A program made the position numbers and the translations under genes. The notes under the pieces were generated by a model. It saw only the letters and a program-made list of their open reading frames with translations, was not told the origin of the DNA and did not search any database. This document shows positions 47,052 through 58,896 of a DNA stretch of 64,000 nucleotides, in pieces. Source of the DNA: Lingula anatina (lineage: Eukaryota; Brachiopoda; Lingulata; Lingulida; Lingulidae); assembly GCF_001039355.2 (NCBI RefSeq), contig NW_019775487.1, positions 1,718-65,717 of the forward strand, read 5' to 3'. Within the stretch, counting starts at the first letter, position 1. Each line of letters starts with the position of its first letter.

Positions 47052-47275
47052 GAGGAAGACGTAAAGCAAAAAGATAATGAACTGAACATCTTTTGATGGG
47101 GAGTCCTTTGAAGTGCTTAAAGTTACAGGTGAATACTTTTGAGTGTCTTATACTCTTCCTCTCCAATAGCAGAGATAAGGCTACAGTTTATGTAACTGAG
47201 CTGGACCTATTAAATAAAGTGGTCATAACAGTTGTTGAAACCCGTGAAGTTTTGAATGAGATAATACACTGTCGC

Positions 47276-47420
47276 CATGGGCAGATTTAGGCTAGCTCCT
47301 GCGTCTTCCGGAAGACGGTCAGATTTTAAAGTTTTCTGTCTAAAGACTGTCAAAAATGGAGGCTGGATCAGCAAAGATAATTTGGAGAACTGTCAGAAAA
47401 TATCTCTGGATCTGACCCTG
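47276..47420. mobile_element. MITE of the CAGGGGCGGAT family
   Basis: The left end is CATGGGCAGATTTAGG and the right end CTGGATCTGACCCTG. The flanks GTCGC and GTCAC form an imperfect 5-bp duplication. The interior AAAGACTGTCAAAAATGGAG is typical of the family. Confidence 0.78.
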
Positions 47421-48874
47421 GTCACCCCAAGCCATATTTGCTAGAATGCATTGTAAACATGAGAATCAGGGAAATACCAGCCTTTGATGATATTCATATA
47501 CAGAATTGTTTTGACAAAAGCTTATTGAGACAAATAATTCATCTGTATTATCTTCTTTTGCCCAGATGAATTTTAGATTCCTTATTACAAATATCTCTGA
47601 CTTTGATGTTGTTTTTTTTCTGTTGACTGTACCACAAGCCATGATACTGTCATGCCCCGTTTATACCAGACAGATAATTTTAAAATTACTCTGTAATGCT
47701 CGCTGAAAGGTCTGGAGATGATAAGGTTGCATGCAAAAAGATGGAGATTTTTTTAAAAATCAGGATCTGACATGCATGGACTATCTCCTAGACTATCTCT
47801 GTATGAGTGTGTGAGTTTCACTGTGGGAGCATTTCAAGATTTCCCCACAGACCAGAGGGAGTTGAAAGTTCTGACTTAACTTGAGGTGATTTTCGTTAAG
47901 AGGCTCTGGGCTCATCTTCAAGGCTCATGGGGCTCGGAAATAATGAGATGAAATTCACATTTGTAAAAGAATGTGTGCTTTTAAGAGATTACTTTATGAT
48001 GAAGAAAAAATTTATGGAATTTCCCAGGAATTAAACAGAATATCAGTTTTTTTATTGACTTATATTGATTGATATGGTTTGTGTATAATAATGTCATCAC
48101 CCTAAAACCAGGAGAGGAATAAACATGATAAAAGCTTTTAGTTACAGCTCCATTGGCAGTTTCTGTGTGAAGAACTTTGTAGGATCAAATACTTATTGTT
48201 GGTCTGACTGTAAATTCATCTTTTAAAAATGTAGCTGGTCTTTGGACTAACTATACACAACTTTCCCTTGACCCTTAGAAATTTTGGTTAAGATTGGTAG
48301 GGGTATCTGGTGGCTCCCATGTTTCTGAGACATTTATTGTAGTCAAAAACAAAAGTTTGCATGAAATGCAATTGTATTCAGTAATGAATAACATTCATTA
48401 TATATTGTAGAATAAAATGTCCTGGTATCAATTTATCTTTAGGAATGGCGTCTCCCCTTCTATTACCCAGTTTCACACAATGGTATCATAGTTATTCTCA
48501 GTGTTTTGTGTCTGCCAACTTAGTGAAATTGCTGATTGATTTCTTTTTAAAGGCAATTGTTTTGTCATTGTTTTTGTGCGATAAGGCATGGGTATTAGAA
48601 ACACAGATTGATTGCTTTTAAAGCTGTGATTAAGTAGTTAAAGTATTTGTCTCTCTGGTTAATTTACCTTTAGTTAGCTATCCTTATCCTGGCAAGATAA
48701 AAACTGTTTTAGATGATGATCCTTTATCTGAAGAATGAGACAAAGGCAAATCCCTTTCAGCTTTCCACAAATCAGGAAGAGAAAAGACTGTCATATTTAA
48801 GCCATAATTTGAATAACTCTATGAAGGACTGTATGCATTTTCACATCAAGCATTATACCTCACAGTTTCTTGTT

Positions 48875-48929
<55 letters not shown>

Positions 48930-49149
48930 TTTTTTTTTTTTGTGTGTGTGTTGTTTTGAGGGGTCCTAGCTACAAATTGTAATTACGCTACAGGGAACTT
49001 AACTTGCCTTTATAATTAAGTTTGCTTCCTACTGTTTGGGTGGAGGTTCTGCCCATGAAAGATAAGAAATATAGAAAGCGCATGATTTTTATCTTTAAGA
49101 CCACAAAGGTAGATTCTCAGGAGGACAAGATGGTGAACATGGTGTTTTG
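47421..49149. other. AT-rich stretch, no gene recognised
   Basis: Nothing beyond a TTTA tetranucleotide array (48873-48940), which is followed by a T-run and a short GT run. Confidence 0.45.
48873..48950. repeat. TTTA tetranucleotide microsatellite
   Basis: About fourteen TTTA units, then poly-T and GTGTGTGTG. Confidence 0.95.
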
Positions 49150-49440
49150 ACTGACCAGATGGCCTTGTGGTTAGAGTGTCCACCTCCGGAGTGGGAGGGC
49201 CTGGGTTTGACCCTGTCTGGGGACATATCAGTCCTTTATAAATGGTACCTGCTGTCTCCCTCTTGGCACTCAGCACTAAGGGGTTGAAGCAGGATCCTGG
49301 TCTGGCAGTGGAGAAATGGTACATTTACTAGCTTTGAGCGCCTAATACGGCAGCCGGGATGTATCCTCCCCAGGGAGGCGAGAGCGACAACTTATAGTAT
49401 GGAACAAGGCCAAAAAGACCAGGCTTCATTTGAATTGTGA
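49150..49440 (+). mobile_element. tRNA-derived SINE
   Basis: The head resembles a tRNA. An A-box-like TGGCCTTGTGGTTAGAGTGT starts at 49160, an anticodon-arm-like CACCTCCGGAGTGGGAGG follows, and the B-box GGTTTGACCC starts at 49204. A conserved-looking body follows, with CTTGGCACTCAGCACTAAGG and GAGCGCCTAATACGGCAGCC, then an AT-rich tail. The body does not belong to a tRNA gene, which rules out a functional tRNA. The 3' limit and the SINE core-domain class are uncertain. Confidence 0.75.
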
Positions 49441-50039
49441 ATTTAATATAATATATGTATAATTTCAACCCTTGGGTTTGCCATATCTCAGTAAAGATTA
49501 TTTGATATATCAAAATGCTGATAGTTTGCTATTCAATAAAATCTCCTTAATTGGGAAATAGTTTACCAGATATCTGAGTGTAATTCCACATTATTAAGGA
49601 TAAACAATGTGCACAGATAAAATGTCATCTGGACAAAATTAACTTTTACTCACTGAGTTCACTGAAGTCTAAATATCTGTATTTTGATTTATTTGGGAAT
49701 TATAGTAATTTCATTTATATTCACACATAATTTTATCACTAATTATTTCCTCTGAATTGTCCCCTCCGTAATGGACATTTGAATACAGCGGAATTACCCT
49801 GAAAATCTGACCTTTTGGTATATTTGCCCTGAGCCTCAGTTGAACTTCACGTGCCCTTAGAGCACATTGTGATTACCTTGACAATGAAGATTTCTCCCTG
49901 TGGTAACAGTCTATTTAGGAATGTCATCTACATCTATACAAGAAATGAATCAAATCTGGCAAAGCTAACAGTGGACTCTGTGACTAGTGAAATGGATTCC
50001 TGAGTTTTCTTTTCAACTTTTAAGTTTGATAGGGCTACT

Positions 50040-50199
50040 TCTCTTAGCAAAATATCAGGTCTGACACAAACTCTCATGCAGCAGCAATACAAATTTTTCT
50101 TGCAAACTCCTGCAACTGGTTGCCGCAAACTTTTAGTTAGCATCAAATTTGCTGCAATTTTGCAGCAGTATTGCAGCAAACTTTTTCTTTTGCTAAGGG
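50040..50199. mobile_element. Inverted-repeat element with CTTAGCAAAA ends, copy 1
   Basis: CTCTTAGCAAAATATCAGG at the left is mirrored by TTTTGCTAAGGG at the right. The interior is rich in TTGCAGCA and TGCTGCAA motifs that pair with each other. Confidence 0.65.
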
Positions 50200-51603
50200 A
50201 CTGTACATGGTGGTGTGACAATCTAGGTTGGGTTTGTCTCCACTGGCATGGGGTCTGTTTTATTTACTTCTAAAAATTGGTCAAGGCAGGGTGCATGCAG
50301 CAGACCTCTTTTTTTAAACAAAACTTTTATTACCAGTTTGTGTTTCCCTTCAGGTGACAACTTTTTGACTTTGTTTCCTCTGTTTTTGAGGCTCAAATCA
50401 AAGCCCTCCAATAAGTAGTACTCCTACTGTTTCAATGATTCAGCTTGCTTCCATGCATTTTATTTTTTCTGACATGATTGTATAACACTTTTGTCTGTTT
50501 TTACTTTCATTATGATAAATGTATAATTATATTAAGACAGACTTCCTTTGTTCTATTCTTTGAGGCAAAAACTCATTAAGCCTCAGTAAGAGATAATTAA
50601 TGTTATTGCAAATCACCAGACAATTATTTGCATCACAATCCAAACCTAAAAGCAATTGTAAACAACTTAGCATTTGTTATTGCACTTAATTGATAATCAT
50701 AAAAAACTTAAAACAATATACAAATCTCAGAAACCCATTCTCAACACCACAAATTTCTTTCCTTTGAATTCTCATTTGTATTTAATTGAGATGAAAAACA
50801 AAACCAGAATTATGATAAGATTGATGAAATAAGTAATCAACTTGTAGAACAGCAGGGCCATTGTTAATCTGGATATAACTATCTTTGTAAATATGGAGTC
50901 AAAAAAATCCATTAACTGATCATCATCCATGTAGTACCATGCTGAGAGACGGTGGGGGACAGGGACTGTTACAAATAGATTGATTTATATTTTCCTTTTA
51001 TCAAACACCACTGACGCCAATGTTGCAGCTTCCAATTGAAAAATAGCTAGGTCATTTATCAACTCACGGAGATTGCATATCTATTTACCATTTCGGTACC
51101 TAATGAAGGTGTGTTGATGGTTTCCTGTGAGACGATAGAAATTTCTGCTAATTCAGGGTGAGACTGGGTTACAGCCGTTTTCATTCTGAAATACACAATT
51201 TCTCATTTCCATGCTAGCAATCAGTGTAATTATTCACACAAAGACACACACAAAGATACTAAATGAGTTTTGTCATAATTAAGACTTTCAAAAGAAAGAA
51301 AACATGCAAATAAAATTGAATGGGTTTATACTCAAAGATGCAGATAACAAGTCTAAATACAAAATTTTTATGGCAGAATACCTTGCAAACTGCAAATGTC
51401 CACAATATAAATTTTCATTAGTATTTCTGTTTCTTATTTCCAAATTGCCCGATTTTAAAGTAGAGATTAAGTGAAGTAGAAATATGAATCTTGTTCATAT
51501 CATGAAGTTTGCCAGATATATAAGAATACAGTATTAAGGATAAGCAATGTGATAAAATGCCATCTAAACTAAATAAACTTTACTCACTGAGTTGACCGAA
51601 GAC
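50200..51603. other. AT-rich stretch, no gene recognised
   Basis: No element ends, satellites or exon-like segments seen. Confidence 0.4.
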
Positions 51604-51825
51604 TAAGGGCGCATTCCCATAGATTTTAGATTGATCTATCCCTGTGGGGAGTCTCACTAGATTACTGTCAGATAATCCAGCTTTAATGTCCGTCCCGCCT
51701 ACTACAAGCTGTAAGGGGGTAATTAACTACCGTGCGCGGTCTGATGACTGCAATTTAGCGTGAACCCCCAGAGAGTTAGGTCGATCTAGTAAGATCAATC
51801 TAAATGTCTGGGAATGCTCTCTAAA
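51604..51825. mobile_element. Palindromic MITE, GATCGATC family, copy 6
   Basis: GCATTCCCATAGATTTTAGA pairs with TCTAAATGTCTGGGAATGC. GGGGAGTCTCACTAGATTAC is mirrored by GCAATTTAGCGTGAACCCCC. It is closest to the copy at 2560-2808. Confidence 0.72.
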
Positions 51826-53698
51826 TATCTGTATTCTGCTGCCTGAGAATTTATATCATTTATATTCACACAGATAAGTGTTTTAGTATAGATGTCGCCT
51901 TCCAGTATTTTCAGCATTAACATTTTAATATTAATGGATACTTTGCATGTTTTGAACTTTCCCTAAAGAGAATGTTTTGTTTGGGACTACATAAAAGCTG
52001 TATTTTAGCTAAAATGTTGGTGATGATTTTTAGAATTAATAACATATTGTTATGATTGTGGAATGATACGTATTAAAAGCAGTTTATGAAAATTTTACAT
52101 TAAAAATTGGGTTAAATGGTAGCTTTTAAATTTATTGTAGCTTTATGTAAATTGTAAATTTATGGTAGCTTATAAATTTATGTCATGCTTGGTCCCACTT
52201 TGCCAGATTTGCATGACACAGAGGATGAACAGTTCTCAATCTGATGGCATCTCAAAATATATTATATATATTCAGTTTATCCAGAAATTACTTGAAAATG
52301 GCCTATTCTATCCACCATCATAAATTGTCTCAGAAAATCAGAAACTATGGTTGCCCTTGTTCCAGCCCTGTATCATGGAATGTCATCTTGCTGTCAGGAT
52401 CAGTTGTATGCTACTTCTGAACTTGTTTCATCAGATTTGATTAAAGTGTTAACACCAGCATACAGATATTCCCATTGGATAGAGCATTTTCCAATTACAA
52501 GTTTGGCAGCCCATTATTTCAAATGGTGACAATAATTCAGGTTTTTACAAGTAACATTAGTTTTCTTTTATTTGGTATTGCTTTTGACTGCCATTTCCAT
52601 ACCTCTTGATCCACCAAATGGGTTTTGATTGATCTCTCAGATAATGGTTACGAAGGTACTGTAGGTGTTTTCTATGTGAGTCTAGAGTGGTTTTAGCTTA
52701 AATGTCATCACGTTTACTAGTGCACTTAGAGGTCACCTGTACAGTGCACCATTTAGATAGCTGATGCTGCATCTCTCTCTCTCTCTCCCTCTCTTTCTCT
52801 CTCTCTCTGTGTGTCTTTCACTCTCTCTCTCTCTGTCTCTTTTACTCACTCTCTCAAAAACACAGGTAAACAAACATATCTTATCATTAGGGTCAGTCAT
52901 TGGCACTCCCAGGGGAATGAGCACAGGGGCAAACATGTTCGTACATTGTTGCATGCACAAAAAAAAAAAAAAGGCAAATTAAGGAAATATCTAGTTCAGC
53001 TTATATATTCCTAGATCTGCTAATAACATGTTTATAATTATGTGCACACAATGCTACAGTAAGTCTAAGCTTATTATCTGACGTTTCTTGGAGGAATGCA
53101 ACATGATTGCCTTTACCAGTGGCTATAGGCTCATCATGATACAGTGGAATTAGTATATTTGATCCTGTATAGATTTTACTTGAAATAAGTCAATCTGCAA
53201 TATGTTACAACTGGCACCAAGCTGATAGAATTGAAATAGCGGCCATTGGTCTTATATATGTACGGTAATGTGCCAAGCATTTCGACGGGNGTACTGTGTG
53301 TAGTGGCTGTTACTTTTTGTTTGATGTTTTTCATTGGTTCTCAGTTATCGTGAGCAGATGCTGGTGTGGTAGATATGAAAGCTGGAACGATTTAGTGTGG
53401 TTGCTGTGCAGACAAAGATAGAGAGAGCCATGACTGTGACCCATGTAGAATATTCCATAAAAAAAAACAGTTGCTTTTTGAAAACAGTCTATTTTCAGCT
53501 GTATAATACATCAAAATGTATTTCACACCATTAAAGTTATGTTTGAGAGAGAGGGTTTAATCAATACTAAATCAGCTTTCTGATGAGATTTCTTTACTGT
53601 GTGCTTTAACTTGATAATTTGTTTGCTTCCTGTTTTACCATTTTACTAGCATTTGGTTGAAGTTAAATTTAGCTTATTGATGGATAATCAACCTTGTT
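51826..53698. other. Gene-poor stretch with CT-rich tract
   Basis: This holds a CT/TC-rich low-complexity tract at 52771-52857 and an A-run near 52961. There is a single ambiguous base at 53290. No gene is supported; the 60-codon plus-strand frame at 52347 has no features. Confidence 0.45.
52771..52857. repeat. CT-rich low-complexity tract
   Basis: Interrupted CT repeats with GTGTGTCTTT in the middle. Confidence 0.9.
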
Positions 53699-53865
53699 CA
53701 GGGGCGAATTCAGGGCTATTTTCTGACAGTCTTCCAAATTATCTTTGTTGATTCATCCTCCAATTTTGACCATCTTCTGACAGGAAAAATTGTTACCTGT
53801 CAATTTAAACTTGAAAATCTGACTGTCTTCTGGAAGACCCAGAAGACGGCCTCGATCTGCCCCAG
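53699..53865. mobile_element. MITE of the CAGGGGCGGAT family, inverted
   Basis: The left end is CAGGGGCGAATTCAGGG and the right end GATCTGCCCCAG. The flanks TTGTT and ATGTT form an imperfect 5-bp duplication. The interior is the reverse complement of 43238-43384, for example TTTCTGACAGTCTTCCAAAT. Confidence 0.8.
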
Positions 53866-55862
53866 ATGTTTTAAACTAAGGTACCTGGACATGTAACCTA
53901 GTTTGTTTGCTTATCTGTTTATCAGCAGATTTTGTCTCGATCATTATTGCTCAGTGATGTGGAAAAACCTCCTTTTCTTGAAAAGCAGATTTTGATCATC
54001 TATATTTTAGTAGCTAGATAATTTATTAGATTATTCGTCTGTACTGTGAGAGGATATCCCATTATTATTACGTTTTATTCATTTAAAAAGATATTATTGA
54101 TCAAAACTTTCAGAGGTTTTCACATCTATCATGCAGTCTGTCAGATAGGTGACATGCTATAAATGTTTTGTCAATAATTTTACCACCATTAGTGTAAGAA
54201 CCTTTCTCTGTTGAATTATTTTTATACAACATGCAATAGCTACATGTACAACTTGGATATGTGTGTGTATGTGTGTGGATGTTTGTGTGTATATGTGTGT
54301 AGTTTTCTAACCATATTTAGAAAATAGAGAAAGAATGAATTAAACTGTATTGTATCACTAAACAATTGAAACCTTATAGTCACACTGTTTAAAAGATTCA
54401 TTAGATTACGGGCTGTTGATTGATAATTATAAGTGTATGGTGGGATAGCTAGAGATGCTGGAATGAATTGTATTTTTTTGACAGTCATTGCAATTTGATG
54501 AAGCCAGCACTGTGTGTATTAATAATTGCATACCAAGGAGATTTTTTCCTCTTTTTTAGCTGGCTTTTCTGGAGCTTGGCAGTTTCCTTAGTTGGTGAAA
54601 CACTACAAAAGTACTATGAAATTCTCTCTCTCTCACTCTTTCTCCCTGGATAAAAATAAACTTGTCAGCAGATTCAAAGAGAATATATTATCATTTATGG
54701 ATTTTATTTTTTTAAATGTTTTTTATGTTCATCATTCACGGAGGTGAAGTAGTCCCACATCTGTGTGTGACTTTCTATTGAATGTTCAGTGAAAATTTGC
54801 CACATGTTTGCAGATTTTCCTTAGTTTGGTTAAGTGCTATGTATTTTTAAAATATTTCATCACTCAAGGTTTAAATTCAAAATCAGTGGCAAAAAGACTT
54901 TGTTTGTTGCCTGAGCATTAAGTAGCTGCCTGCAGTTTGATAAAAATGGCCATCTTTTTGACAGAATGAAAATATAAGAATAGAAATATGGCACAGAACA
55001 TCCATTGACACTTTTACACGTGTCCATATGAGAACCCTTATGGGTGGTCTTTTCACTTCTATTAATGAGTTCCAAATTTATTAAGAGATCTGAAAGACTT
55101 TGAGCATCTTTCCCAACCCTTTTACTAAAAATCCTCAAAGGAACGACAACAAAAGAAAGCTATTTCCTAGATGAAAGCAGTTTCTTTCTGTCCAATATAT
55201 TTTGAGATAATTGAAAACTTTTACTGGTGGATAATCGGTCAATAAAATTTTGTGATCAATTGAAAGATTGCACTTTGGGTATTTTGGTTTGAGAAATAAT
55301 AATTAAACCTTTTTATTAATGTACTGTTGTTGTTGTTGTCCTATCTGTCATCGTATACTTGCTTGTTAATTGCCATGCACTTCTTACTTATAAACCAAAT
55401 AAATGAAAAGCCATATGTCACTTTTAATCTCAAAGTAACAGGAATGGTTAATTATTATGTTACGAAGATACACCTGTACTACAAAATCAGCTGAATTGAA
55501 TAATAATAAATAAAAAAAATAATAATAATACTTATTTTTTGTTTAGCCCATTCCATTTTTATACATTTCAGTGCACTTTACAATTAAAATAATAGCAATT
55601 CTGTATCAGAGTTGAGCCCATTTTTGTGATTCTTTACTTTTGCCTAAAGTCCTATATTTTCTAGGATTGTTACCTTTATGCATTCCCTGTGGATAGTGTT
55701 ATGGAAACAAAAATATGTGTCTGTTCATTTGACAGCATTGCTTGTTTATGGAGAATTGAGGATTTGGTATACTTGTTAGTAAAAGAGAATAATCTGCATG
55801 TATTTTCTGAAAATAATTGTTTTCTTTGGCACTATTGAGTTTTTGGATCGAGTTCAAAGAAC

Positions 55863-55920
<58 letters not shown>

Positions 55921-56083
55921 ACACATGCATCCACCTGTGTAGCAGGCAGCAGCATTGAGTGTGGATAACAGGCTAATTACAAATCAAACTTAATTATTGG
56001 AAACTCTTTTGGGTTTCTTTATCCTTCTTTCAGACATTTGGAAGTTATGAATGCATTTTTGATAGTTGATTGGTCATGTAAAT
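53866..56083. other. AT-rich stretch, no gene recognised
   Basis: Contains a GT microsatellite (55865-55920). No exon or transposon was identified. Confidence 0.42.
55865..55920. repeat. GT dinucleotide microsatellite
   Basis: About 26 GT units ending GTGCGC. Confidence 0.96.
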
Positions 56084-56428
56084 TTAAAGGGATAATAACT
56101 CTTCGTTTCAGCCTAAAAATGAATTTTCCTAGAGTAAACAACAATTTTCCCATACTAACCAATGGTTAATGAATCCATTTTTACATTCAAAATTAGTCCC
56201 TGATTTTTTTCTAAAAAGTTTGGTTTTTTGTTAAAATCTCTTAAGAGATTTTAACAGAGTATAGCCATCAATGGAGGTCACGTGGTCTAAAGACAAGCTC
56301 AGATATCAGAATATTAGCTATAACTGCTGTTTTAGTGGTAAAACAGAATATATTATATTTCTATGAGTTATTCACAATGTTTTTATTGTAAAATATAGAT
56401 CTCATACGAAGAGTTCTTATCCCTTTAA
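56084..56428. mobile_element. 345-bp MITE flanked by TTAA, second copy
   Basis: It starts TTAAAGGGATAATAACTCTT and ends AAGAGTTCTTATCCCTTTAA, with terminal repeats of about 20 bp. It shares most of its sequence with 42391-42735 at identical length, so the family is young or well conserved. Confidence 0.86.
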
Positions 56429-56764
56429 CTAAGATAAGTACTATTTGTCTTGGTTCTCAGTCCATTGGTTTAAATAAAAGTAACTTCAAAGCCATTGGTG
56501 GCCATATTGAATTCTGAGAAATTCTCTAGGTTGCTTTAAAACTGCCTTTGCATTAATGTATCTGAATTGGCTCCACTAGCTATATTGAACTCATTTCTGT
56601 AAAGAGTGATCCTTGGGTTACCTACAAGTGCATTGATGACTTTACTAAATTCATGCATATATGCACATGTATTTAGAGCTATATAATGCCCCATATGTGC
56701 AACTGCACATGTATCTGCTTGATTGAAATAGCTTTTTGAGCAGCAGGTCAAAATATTACTCAAT

Positions 56765-56969
56765 TTATCTCTTAAAATTGCAATGTACATCCGAAATGGC
56801 TGAAATAAAGTGCTCTGGAGAATTCTGAGTATTAGGGGCTCTAATTGAAGGAGGCGCTGCTTTGATCTGCTGAGGAAGCTGATAAAGCACTTCAATTTCC
56901 CTCTGATGATCTCCTGTTGTAATTGCCATTCTATCAATTAATCTGGATCTGATATCAGTGATTGTCACA
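56765..56969 (-). CDS. Possible 3'-terminal coding exon of an unidentified gene
   Basis: On the minus strand a good acceptor (CTCTTTTATTTACAG|TGTGAC) opens a frame of 67 residues ending in TAA at 56765: VTITDIRSRLIDRMAITTGD and onward, with QREIEVLYQLPQQIKAAPPS and ISAISDVHCNFKR at the end. The mixed, charged composition and normal codon use in an AT-rich region look like protein rather than noise. I do not recognise the family and found no upstream exon in the window. A second, overlapping 133-codon frame (56536-56937) in another phase makes the call ambiguous. Confidence 0.25.
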
Positions 56970-57272
56970 CTGTAAATAAAAGAGTCACTCTGCATAATTG
57001 ATGATGATGGTCATATTCTGTGCTGTGCTCACTTGATTAATACTTGGGGTAAGATTACAGGTCATGATCACTAATGCAATCTGTCCTCAGATTTTCAGGT
57101 TGCAATGTTCATCATGGTTGTTAAAACTGTTACACAGATTAGATTGCCATATGATGATTCCTTTTTTACATCATGGTGGAAGAAATAGATGTTGTAATTG
57201 CTCTAAAATTTCATGAGGTACAGTATTACAATTACTTTGGAATGTCCATACATTTTCTAACCTTTTTGAACC

Positions 57273-57543
57273 AAGGGGCTCTCCATGAGTTCTCATTCAT
57301 AGATCAATCTAACAGAATCAGTTAGTCTCCACAGGGTTTCTCGCTAAATTGCTTTCAGCTTAAGTGGCTTAGATGTCTGGCACGCCTACAAAAGCTGCTA
57401 AACGATAGTTAATTACCCCCTATCAGCTTCAGGAGGCATGACAGACATCTAAGCCACTTAAGTTAATTTCAATTAATTGAGAATCCCCTTGTGATAGTAA
57501 GATCCAAAAATAGTGCAATAGTCTCTGGGAATGGTTTCTTAGA
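57273..57543. mobile_element. Palindromic MITE, GATCGATC family, copy 7
   Basis: The inner arms AGTGGCTTAGATGTCTGGCA and ATGACAGACATCTAAGCCAC are near-perfect inverted repeats around AGTTAATTACCCCC. The outer arms are less well kept. It is closest to the copy at 6077-6340. Confidence 0.75.
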
Positions 57544-58116
57544 CAAGGAATGATATAATGTTCCCCCTCTACTCTTCTTTTAAGTGGTGAAAGAGCAGGA
57601 AATGCTGCAAGTAGAATACTCAATCTTGCCCTCTTCTTTTCAGATAGAGGGAGATAATTGGTTTATCTTTATGTCTTGTGTAATGTTAAGTCTGCCATCC
57701 TCTTGTTCTGTTCTTTTGCTTGAGGGCGACCATTTATGAAGAATGGTTATATAGGGTATTTGTACAATATTAATGTATGATGCTAAAGTCACAGTTTGAG
57801 CAGAAAAGATCGAGTGGTGGTCTACTCCATGGAAAGACAGCATGTGCAAATGCACAAATAAAAATCTTTATCTCTCCAGTTATACCCTCTATTTTGTGTA
57901 TGAACTGTGTGATTAATACTTATCTATAACGTACATATACTTAATATTGAATGTATGTTTTCAGTGCATGGTTTAAATCAGTAGACAAAGCATATTTTGC
58001 TGTGAAAATGGTACGTCTAGCTGAATCTTGAAATACGAATATACAATTAAGAGGGTCATTTGAACTTTGGGAGTTATTATTAGTAACGTTCATGTTTTCC
58101 ACTTATTAGTGGTGTG

Positions 58117-58200
58117 CCCTTAGCAAAATATCAGGCCTGCTGCAAATTTGCAGCAAATTTGCAAGAAGAGTTTGCGGCAGGCCTGCTATTTTGTTAAGGG
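58117..58200. mobile_element. Short inverted-repeat element with CCCTTAGCAAAATA ends, copy 2
   Basis: This is an 84-bp near-perfect hairpin: CCCTTAGCAAAATATCAGG against CCTGCTATTTTGTTAAGGG, with TTTGCAGCAAATTTGC in the middle. It shares its ends with 50040-50199. Confidence 0.75.
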
Positions 58201-58836
58201 TTATTACTCATATTTATACTTTTAGTGTAAACAGCTATATATTAAATCTTTTTGGAATAATAGGTATCTGGCCACAGTACTAAAATATTTATGGTAAGTG
58301 TTACATCAAGGGGCTGTAAGAAGGATAGCATACTCTACATCTACTGGGACTACCTTTATCTTATACTTCACTCATTTCCCTCGCTCAATCATGTCTATTG
58401 GATTTGAGTTTTTTCCAGAGCAATCTCTGCTTTGTCTTAGATATCTGTTGCCTTTACTTGACATTTATAATTTACATACTGGTACTCTCTTCGATAGATA
58501 GGTTATGCTTGAAAATCACCGTTAACAAACTTTTGTAGAAAAAGTAACTGATTTATATTGTTTTGTTTATTTAGCAATTCTGCTGTCCATTATCCTCTCT
58601 AGCACAATCAACCCATTTCTGATAAAATCCCAATCAGCAATTTCTTTTACCCAGTAATTTGGACTGAACAAGGGGCCATAATGTGTTTGATTTTGTGAAA
58701 GGAAACTGGAAGTAACTTCATGTAATTATGTTCTTCGTTCATTTGTGATGAGTAACAATGTGAACTCTCTACCATTATAGACCCCTTTTGTGAGAAGGCA
58801 TTTTTTCATTACATTTGTTCTGTGTAGATGATAAAG

Positions 58837-58896
58837 CTCTCTCTCTCTCTCTCTCTCTCCCTCTCTCTCTCCACCCCTCCCCCCCCCCCCACCCCC
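58837..58896. repeat. CT microsatellite followed by poly-C
   Basis: A (CT)n tract passing into CCACCCCTCC and a C-run. Confidence 0.95.

Noticed and set aside
49150-49222. tRNA gene
   Set aside because: A- and B-box-like sequences are present, but the arms do not pair well and a SINE body follows.
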